From: Multifurca ochricompacta
Taxonomy: Eukaryota > Basidiomycota > Agaricomycetes > Russulales > Russulaceae
Reading direction: 5' to 3'
NCBI GenBank assembly: GCA_022496185.1
Contig: WTXG01000180.1
Location: 1 to 64,000, forward strand
Length of the DNA: 64,000 nt
Position 1 is the first letter of the stretch. Each line of letters begins with the position of its first letter. This document shows, piece by piece, positions 56,951-64,000 of this stretch. The notes under the pieces are model-generated. The model ran no database searches and had not been told where the DNA came from. It worked only from the letters and a program-made list of their open reading frames with translations. The position numbers were made by a program, and so were the translations under genes.

Positions 56951-57979
56951 TCAAAATGAGGACGGATGCATGTATTTATGTGTATGCGCTCTCGGAGCGG
57001 CGGTCGGTCTCTCTATTTTTTTTAATAATGCTTGCTTGCGATATATAAATAAGCTGTCATCCGGGATTTCAAACAAATCGGAGAAAGGAAAAAAGGAAAA
57101 GGATGAGTGAGAGAGAGAGCCAAGCCAGCGAGAGGGTGTAGCGATCAAATGATGATCGGTTATGATGACATGTGCAAGAGCCGAACGAACGAACCTTGCA
57201 ATCAGTTCGTTTCGTTCGTTCGTCCCGGGAAAAGAAAAAAAGAAAAAGAAAAAGAAACGAGCAAATACATAGCCCTTCCCCCCACCCCCCAAACAAAAAG
57301 GGGGGGGGGGGCGGATCAATGTGCCGTGCGTATGTTTCACGAGTGGAGTGGGAAGTGGGACGGGGGGCGATTAGAGGGGGGAAAGAAGAAGGGTGAGAGG
57401 TTGGGTGGAAGGAAGAAGGATGAAGCGGAGTAGAGTGTATCTATCGATGATGGATCATCATGGGGGATCATGGGGGCTACGACGCGGATGCTGTTAGCTA
57501 GCCCGGAGGAGGGGAAGGGGGGGAGGGGGGAGGGGAGGAGGAGGAGGGAGAGTAGAGTTAGAGAAGATAGGAAAGAATGGGAAGGGAAGGGAAGGGAAGG
57601 AGTCAAGATTTGAGATCTTCATTCACTTCACTGATGAGTGTGTGAAGTGTGTGAGTGTACCTGACCTGGGCTTTGAACTTGTTTGCTCTCGCTCCCTCGG
57701 AGCGGTACCATGGGGTCCGGGGTCCTTGAAATAACCCACCCTGCCACCCCACCCATAACTTGCGCGGGCGGTTGCGGTTGCGGTTGCGGTTGTAGAGCGA
57801 GATGAGATGATGAGAGATTTATGTGTGTGTCGTGTGTGTGTATGCGTGTGACCGAACTACGGGAAATATAAATTTTGTGGTAACGACGGGACGGTGAATA
57901 ATAATAATATAATAAATAATAATAATATATATCAACAATATTATATCATTGTATTGCAGCAAAGTGGGCCACTCCCTTC

Positions 57980-58013
57980 CCTCGACCACCTCGACCTCGA
58001 CCTCGACCTCGAC
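57980..58013. repeat. (CTCGAC)n array
   Basis: Five near-perfect CTCGAC hexamers, 315 bp upstream of the RGS start codon. Confidence 0.85.
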
Positions 58014-58154
58014 CCTTCCCCCCGTAGGTGTATTTGGTGTATGTTAAGGTTAGGGGTAGGGGCAGAGGCGGTATAGCAACCCAACGCCAAACACAAAGGA
58101 AACGCTCACATCTCATCAAACAGCGCCCCCTTCCCCCGAATCTTCTTCTCTTTC

Positions 58155-58290
58155 CTACTCCTACTCCTACTCCTACTCCTACCCCTACCCCTACTCCCCT
58201 TCCTCTCTTCCTCTTCCTCTTCCTCTTCCTCTCTTCCTCTCTTCCTCTCTTCCTCTCTTCCCTTTCCTCTTCCTCGTTCTCTCCCCTTTC
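58155..58290. repeat. CT-rich (CTACTC)n and (CTTCCT)n tracts upstream of the RGS gene
   Basis: A CTACTC array (58155-58196) followed by CTTCCT-type units to about 58290, all pyrimidine on the + strand. Such tracts are common just upstream of fungal start sites. Confidence 0.8.
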
Positions 58291-58328
58291 CTCCTTACCT
58301 TTCTCCTTCTCTTCCCCTCATCTTGACA

Positions 58329-60628
58329 ATGCAACAAGATGGCTCTCCCCAGGCTTCCTCGTCCCATATGATGAAGACGACAAAGCGAGGTCGCCCTTTT
58401 TTAAAAGTAATTTCGTCCTGCCATCCTGCTCGCTGCTTTCGCCTCATACCATTTACATCCAGGACACCCTCGACCTTTTTGCAACCCTCATTGTTTCTCT
58501 ACAGCTCACAACTCACAAGCAATTCTTTCGGTCCTTCCCAAATTCTTTTTCTACGTACGTATCTTGATCTCATCCCTGTTCATTTTCCTCTTCCCTAACC
58601 TCTTTTATTTTATTTGATTTTATATTAATTTTTTTTTTAAAATTTCTCTTCCCCTTCTCCTCTCAGTGACGAAGCCGCCGCAAATCTAGCTTCTCTCAAG
58701 TTCTCCCAATCTAATCGTGGGCCGGACCCTAGAGAACCTTCACGAGTGATCACCACGACAACGACAACGACCTTTTCGATGACTCGCGATATGGCAAAGG
58801 CAATGTCACAGCACTTCATGGACGCTCGCTTGATCGAAAATGCAGCGGACCCTTCATCAAATCTCTTCAAGGACCGTGGTGTTTACGTACTAACGCCCAA
58901 GGGCCTCCACGTCCTCGAACGTTTCATTAGTCGCAATGGCATCAACGGCGATCATCTAGCCCACGTATTCGCTACACAGCCCATATGCATGAAACTTCTT
59001 CATCTCGAGCGTCGCTCCGTCGATGATGAAATCATTGTATCCCAATCCGTCATCACAGCCCTCTTCCGTCGCTTCGTCGGACGCCAAGCAAATTATTCCC
59101 CCCCGACAACTCAGAATCTTGATCCCACAGCTACTTACCACGAACGAGCAAAGGGTATCCAACTAATGGATATCACAGATCGCCAGGCTTCCACTTCCGG
59201 AAAGACGCAAACTACTAATCATCGGTATTCTTTTGCCGCCCTCGCCGCCCTCGAGTGGCTTTGTGACTTCACATCCGTCGTCGGTCGCGAGGAAGCCGCT
59301 GAGATGGCTGCGCAGTTTGTCCGTTTCGGTCTCATCACCCTTGTTAGTGACAAGCGCAAGAACAACGATTCGGCTATCATCTTCACTGTTCGTGGTTCGG
59401 CTCCAGGCGGAAATTCTCCCGTTAGCGTATGTCTTTATCTGTCGTCATCCTCTTCCTTTTTCTGGACCGGACTTCTGACGATCATGTCGTTCTCTTTAGC
59501 AAACGGGTGAATTCCGATGCACAGCCAAGGCAATCTATAGGATTACGGAAGAAGGCATTCGGACCGCTCGTTGGGAACCCGGTCGAAGTGGCCTCCGTGA
59601 CTCACCTAACAGCTCGTCCGCGAATATCAGCAATACCGAGCGTTCTTCGCTTGAGAAGGAGGGTGCCTCTAAATCCGTGTCAGCCGCTGACGTCAAGATC
59701 CATAGGCGTATCTCGCTTGCCGAGAAGCTCAACGTCGCATACACTGGTGATAGTGCCCTAGACAAGCGCACCAAGGAGAGTAATACGGAACGGTTACACT
59801 TCATCATCGAGAACCCGACGCTATGTCATCTCTTCCGAGACTTTCTACGGGACAACTTTTGCGAGGAAAACCTCGCGTTCTGGCTAGAGGTTCAGGATTT
59901 TAAGCGCAAGTTCAACATTACCTCCAGTGCAAGTAGCGCCGCCTTCCAGCGGCCTCTAGAACGACCTGGTCCTGGGAAACCTCATACACCGGGTCAGCAG
60001 GCGATGGAGCAGCACCACGAGACCCTCATTCAGCAGGCGTACGCGATTTACACGGTGTACCTTGCACCAAGCAGCCAATCTGAACTGAATATCGACCACG
60101 GACTGCGCAATGAATTATCGGCGTATTTAAGCGAGGTCATGCAGGGTCTCACGGGCACGCCATTTCAGGGTCGCCTCGAGGCTGACCAGTTGAGCTCATT
60201 CAACGCGACACAACTGCAGACGATGATTCGGCTTTATGAGCGTATACAAACACACGTCTTTCGGCTCATGGCGACGGATTCGGTGCCAAAGGTCTGTTCA
60301 TAATTGTTATTATTGCTGTTATTACGTCGCCATGCATTCATGCCCATATATCCGGTACTGACCGTCCTTACGTTCATAGTTCACAAAGACGCCACGGTTT
60401 GTGGCGCTCCGGAGTCAGAACGACGACTTTGACTTTTTGGATAATGACGTACAGTATCTAAGCAATTCGGGCCCGACAGTGCCACCAGGATTGAATACAG
60501 ACCAGGAAGTAGGAGGGGCTTATGTGACGGTGTCGCAGAAGGGTACTGTGGCAGCTCACGAATCGCGGCCACGAACGGGTGTCGGGGAACGCGAAGCGCG
60601 TCGCGGGTGGAATGAAAACGCATCGTGA
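58329..60628 (+). CDS. Regulator of G-protein signalling, FlbA/Sst2 type (DEP + RGS)
   Basis: The product would accelerate GTP hydrolysis on a G-alpha subunit and so switch off receptor signalling, at the plasma membrane. Exons 58329-58406, 58463-58554, 58667-59426, 59500-60291, 60380-60628 give 1971 nt, 656 aa, all in frame. The N terminus TKRGRPFLKDTLDLFATLIVSL is characteristic of fungal FlbA-type proteins. Two DEP-type segments follow: FSMTRDMAKAMSQHFMDARLIEN...LTPKGLHVLERF, and ALEWLCDFTSVVGREEAAEMAAQFVRFGLI. The RGS domain is about residues 405-570 (LHFIIENPTLCHLFRDFLRDNFCEENLAFWLEVQDFKRKF, then AIYTVYLAP and a C-terminal YERIQTHVFRLMATD). A tail with acidic DDFDFLDND ends the protein. 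Length matches FlbA/Sst2 (about 700). The start is the first ATG after the CT-rich tract. Confidence 0.95.
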
Positions 60629-61591
60629 GGAGCAGGTTCTACGATCCATCACCACTATTCGTCGGCTCCCCCTACTTTGTCTAGTATCTGGTCTTCTTTG
60701 TTTCGCCTCAGCCTGGACTCAGCATTTCCCCTCATTCTTTCGCAAGTCGCTATTATCGTTTCAAAATAATGGAACCACACCGCAATTCAATTACCAAACG
60801 CGCTTTTATCAGCCAGCTTGTACCCGTTCAACACTTGTTTCTTCGCTTAACTCCACTTCCCCCTCCCCTCCCCCCCGGCTCGCTTCGCTTCTACAGCGCT
60901 TGGAGGCTTCTGGCATTTTCTTTCATCCCTCCCCCCTCTTTTTTTCTTCTTATTCCCTTTCAGTTTAGTTTAGGTTTTTTTTTTTCTTTTATTTTTTTCA
61001 TGTCATCCGTCCAACAACACATGCCTGCCGTGGTGATATCCTACCCATCTCGTTTGCGCCCTTTCAAGTACCTTTCACTTTACTTCTCGTTCCCAACTCA
61101 CTCGGTATTACTACAACTCAGGGACGTGTTCCCTTTTTTTTTTCTTTATTTCTTTTTCTCTGTTCATTTTTTTTTTTTTTTTAGTTTTTGAAACATTCTC
61201 TCTCTGTGAACCATGAACTGGGAAAATTACTTTCTCCCCCCTCGAGTTCTATGTTTGTGTACCATCTACCTCCCGTACCCATACTCGTACCTCGTACCCT
61301 TAGTAGCTTATCCACCCGTCGCCAGCCTCTTCGAGGGGGTAGGGGGGCGACCTATTCACCTAATTATCAAATGCTCCATTTTGGCTTGTATTTTTCTGTT
61401 TTCCTCTTTTCCCTTCGGGGTGATGATGAGTTAGATGATTGGATATTATATCGGGTGTTTCGTTGTGCCTGACTACTGAACGTCCTCGTGCTCACGTGGT
61501 CAGTTATGAGAAAGTGTGCCACAAAATGTTACATCAACCATCAGCGACCACAGTTGTTTTTATTTTTTTGTAGTTGACAACTAGAAGGACG
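60629..61591. other. Interval between RGS and MAPR genes
   Basis: No gene is seen. T-rich, with several poly-T tracts; it must contain the RGS 3' untranslated region and the promoter of the MAPR gene. Confidence 0.4.
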
Positions 61592-62800
61592 ATGTCTTGG
61601 ATCGCGAATATCGAGGGCAAACCTGATCCTAACTTTAAAGACGATGGGCCCAAAGTCGCTGACCCTGCCATCCCGGATCGTATGGTCTCCACCAAGCGCG
61701 CGAACCAACCTTTCCTCGCGTGTGTTTAATTTCTTCATCGTTTTTGTTTCCTCTTTATCTGACTTTACTTACTTTCTCTATCACACACGGACACACACAC
61801 ACACACACTCTCTCTCTCTTTATCTTAAACTCTTGTTCTGTGCTCTGGGGTATGTTGCTACTTTTTAGGTACAAAGCATATCGGGACGAACAAGCCCGTC
61901 TTCACGATGCCTGGCGTGAACGCGAAGAAGCCCGTCTGGCCGCTATCGCTCGTGGAGATCCGAATCCTCCAAGGGCGGAACGGGACCCTACGGCATCAAA
62001 AGAGATTGGACTGTTAGGTTTACTCAAGTTTTTTTTAGTTCTCACTTTGGTTTTTCTATCGGCTGGGAAATTCGTTACTGGGGAATGGATGTGGGGTTTG
62101 GAAGGAGAAGGTAGTGGGGGGGTTTGGGGGAGGGTGAGGAATTTGTGGCCGGTTCAGGAGAGGTTGTTTTCGGAGAGGTTGTTGGCTGAATTTGATGGTA
62201 CGGTTGAGGGAAACCCGATTTACATTGCGGTGCGTACATCCATGTTTTTTTTTTTTTTTTCTATTCTTCTTCTCTTCTCTTCTCCGTCTCCAAATTCGGG
62301 TTCTCCGAGTTGTGTGAAGTAGGAGCGAAGTGAAGTGAAGTGAAGTTGAAGTTGGAAACTAAATTTTAACTAACCCGTTTTCTCTTTCTCTTTCTTTCTT
62401 TCTTTTTCATTTTTCACGCGCCCGGATCAGATTAACGGAGATGTTTATGATGTGTCGAGCAACCGCCGTATTTATGGTCCCGGCGGGTCCTACGCACTCA
62501 TGTACGTTGGTTCCGCGTCTCTCATCATCCCCATTCCATCTCCCCTCCCCCCACTTCCCCCCCGTCTTGAACGGAAACCCACGTACATCACAAATTGGAA
62601 AATCAATATCTAAACGTTCCGTTATTGACGCACTTGCCTTTAAATTATTTATTGGTTTTTCAACAGGACTGGTGTAGATGCCGCTCGCGCGTTCGGGACA
62701 GGATGTTTCAAGGATCATCGTACGCATGACTTGCGTGGGCTCTCTGAGAGCGAGATCCAGGTTAGTTCAGTTCAGTTCACATCTTAACCTACGTCTCTCC

Positions 62801-62834
<34 letters not shown>

Positions 62835-63204
62835 TCGCCGCCTGGAGAATAAATAATTTCTGATTATCTTTTGGTTTTAACAGAGCGTAGAACATTGGAA
62901 AAAGTTTTTCAGCGAGCACAAATCCTATTTCAAAGTCGGTCGGGTGAACCATCCGCCGATCGATCCCATGAGTCCATTGCCGGTGCATTGCGATCCGAAA
63001 AAGGAGGCAGCTCAGAAGGCGCGCTGGGGTGCCAGTGCCACTCCTCGTCCTACGACTGAGTCTGAGTTCGAGTCCGAGTCCGTACAAAGGGAGAAGGACA
63101 AAGAAGACAAGAAAGTGGGAGAAAGGAAGAAGCCTGAGGAAGGTGAAGGTGAAGAACGGATAGCAGCTGCAGAGGCGGCAGGTCGGGTACACGAGGAACT
63201 TTGA
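61592..63204 (+). CDS. Membrane-anchored MAPR protein (cytochrome b5-like heme/steroid-binding domain)
   Basis: This is a member of the membrane-associated progesterone receptor family (Dap1/PGRMC-like), heme-binding proteins that support cytochrome P450 and sterol metabolism in the ER. Exons 61592-61719, 61869-62229, 62431-62501, 62667-62760, 62884-63204 give 975 nt, 324 aa, in frame. A charged N-terminal region (YKAYRDEQARLHDAW) precedes one membrane helix (about 90-112, GLLGLLKFFLVLTLVFLSAG). The MAPR domain reads FDGTVEGNPIYIAINGDVYDV, then RRIYGPGGSYALMTGVDAAR (with the two Tyr positions expected to contact heme), GCFKDHRTHDLRGLSESE and HWKKFFSEHKSYFKVG. The last 80 residues are highly charged (Glu/Lys) and unlike the compact Dap1 C terminus. 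The helix lies before the domain, as in the PGRMC type. Confidence 0.88.
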
Positions 63205-64000
63205 AAGCAAACCATCATCGGGAAGAGGATGGGGGGGGGGTCTGGAGTTTTGTGACCATCAAAATAAAATAACTCCGACTACCCCCACCCACCAACCACA
63301 CCTCCCAAGTTTTCCAGCTTTTTTGGGTTTTTTTTTTCTGAATTTAATTATTGATGCGCCAGCGAGAGAGAGAGAGAGAGGCCTTAAACGCCAACGTCAA
63401 CGTCAACGTACAAACGCAAAATAAAAGCTTTTTCTCCGGCCTTATCGATAGTGACAAACAATCTTTTCTCTTCCCATTCGGATCTACCTTTTTTTTTTAT
63501 TTTATTTATCACTCATGTGTAAGGCCGCGCCTAAGTGCGGCGACGGAGGTTACAGAAGAACTATGGGCCCCGCTAGAAGCATGCAAACCCCGCCCCCCCC
63601 CCCCTCCCCCTTTCCGCCTCAGCCTCCGCCTGCGGGGTAAAAAAAAAAATATGTGGATCTATCCATCTATATCCCTTTAATCTAATCGCTCAATTAAACC
63701 GACACGACATGACACTCCGTCATCATCGTGAAAAGCGGGGTAGGGGGGGGGGAGGGGAGGGGGTCTCTCTTCCCTCTCCCCCCGCCCCTGTTTACGCCAC
63801 CACTACTTACCGCCATCACCGCCGATCATTATTTATTTGTTGATTTTATTGGGTGTGTATTGTATGGTTGTATGTTGTGTGTTGTATGTTTTATTTTTGG
63901 GTCCTTGGTTGTCTTCAATCGATCGGTCGGTTCTTTGGTTCTTTAGCTGCTCCCCTCCCCCCCCCCCCTCTCCTCTCAACCAACTCTGTGTGTGTGTGAG
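63205..64000. other. Terminal interval, no gene seen
   Basis: 796 bp of simple-sequence-rich DNA at the window edge (GA run at 63363-63380, poly-C near 63587-63610, poly-G near 63745-63760). No coding sequence is supported. Confidence 0.4.

Larger units (their letters stand above)
49620..58328. other. 8.7-kb gene-free, simple-sequence-rich interval
   Basis: I find no coding sequence with family features or coherent exon structure on either strand. The stretch is dense in homopolymers (runs of 10 or more A, T or G), microsatellites (listed separately), purine/pyrimidine-asymmetric tracts and short palindromes such as AAATTTAAATTTAAATTT (53626-53643). Open frames in it are Phe-, Lys- or Ser-rich products of these tracts. 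The last 200 bp (58130-58320) are a CT-rich stretch directly before the RGS gene, as in many fungal promoters. Confidence 0.5.

Noticed and set aside
57766..57793. GGTTGC tandem repeat as a telomere-like array
   Set aside because: Only four units, and the motif is not TTAGGG-type; it lies in an ordinary microsatellite-rich region.
1..64000. tRNA, rRNA genes and CRISPR arrays
   Set aside because: Scanned by eye for tRNA box-B-like GGTTCGANYCC words and for spaced direct repeats; none gave a foldable tRNA or a repeat-spacer array. A tRNAscan run would settle this.

Overview
The window looks like part of a filamentous basidiomycete (Agaricomycete-type) genome. Genes are split by many short introns (about 45-200 nt, mostly 50-80) with GT-AG and a few GC-AG ends. 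The proteins have fungal architectures (DEP+RGS regulator, Zn2Cys6 regulator, SOD-like mitoribosomal protein, NDUFA4-type subunit). Ty3/gypsy chromoviral, Ty1/copia and Tc1/mariner elements are present. Nothing bacterial (operons, Shine-Dalgarno sites, CRISPR) is seen. The species cannot be named from the sequence.

Layout. 1-10.96 kb is a nested transposon graveyard: a broken gypsy 3' region and LTR, a gypsy integrase/chromodomain relic, a copia pol-plus-LTR relic and a second copia RNase H relic. These are interrupted by three long fold-back Tc1/mariner-like elements (3537-5155, 5664-7255, 8064-9685), each flanked by a TA duplication. 11.4-26.95 kb is a gene-dense block with alternating strands: DUF4149/TMEM205-like protein (+), hexokinase (-), AP-3 mu (+), SOD-like mitoribosomal protein (-), OST2/DAD1 (+), isochorismatase-like hydrolase (-) and a large coiled-coil protein (+). 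30.8-37.1 kb holds a Zn2Cys6 regulator and an NDUFA4-like subunit. 38143-43037 is an apparently intact, young Ty1/copia element with identical 307-bp LTRs and a GAACT target duplication. 45.3-49.6 kb holds an aldo-keto reductase (D-arabinose dehydrogenase type) and the co-chaperone STI1, convergent. 49.6-58.3 kb has no recognisable gene and is full of simple repeats. 58.3-63.2 kb holds an FlbA/Sst2-type RGS protein and a membrane-anchored MAPR (cytochrome b5-like) protein.

The host genes are mostly unrelated housekeeping functions (glycolysis entry, vesicle coats, N-glycosylation, mitochondrial translation and respiration, chaperoning, G-protein signalling). They form no pathway cluster. Two gene pairs (hexokinase/AP-3 mu and mitoribosomal/OST2) diverge from intergenic regions of only about 160-205 bp.

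The most unusual content is the fold-back Tc1/mariner family. Two elements are head-to-head duplications of the transposase 5' half with the same 52-nt loop. The third, from a related family, is the mirror design: a duplication of the transposase 3' half. All share a terminal module of about 216 bp with its own inverted repeats. Three host genes (hexokinase, AP-3 mu, coiled-coil protein) need single-base corrections to read through, which points either to assembly indels or to decaying alleles.
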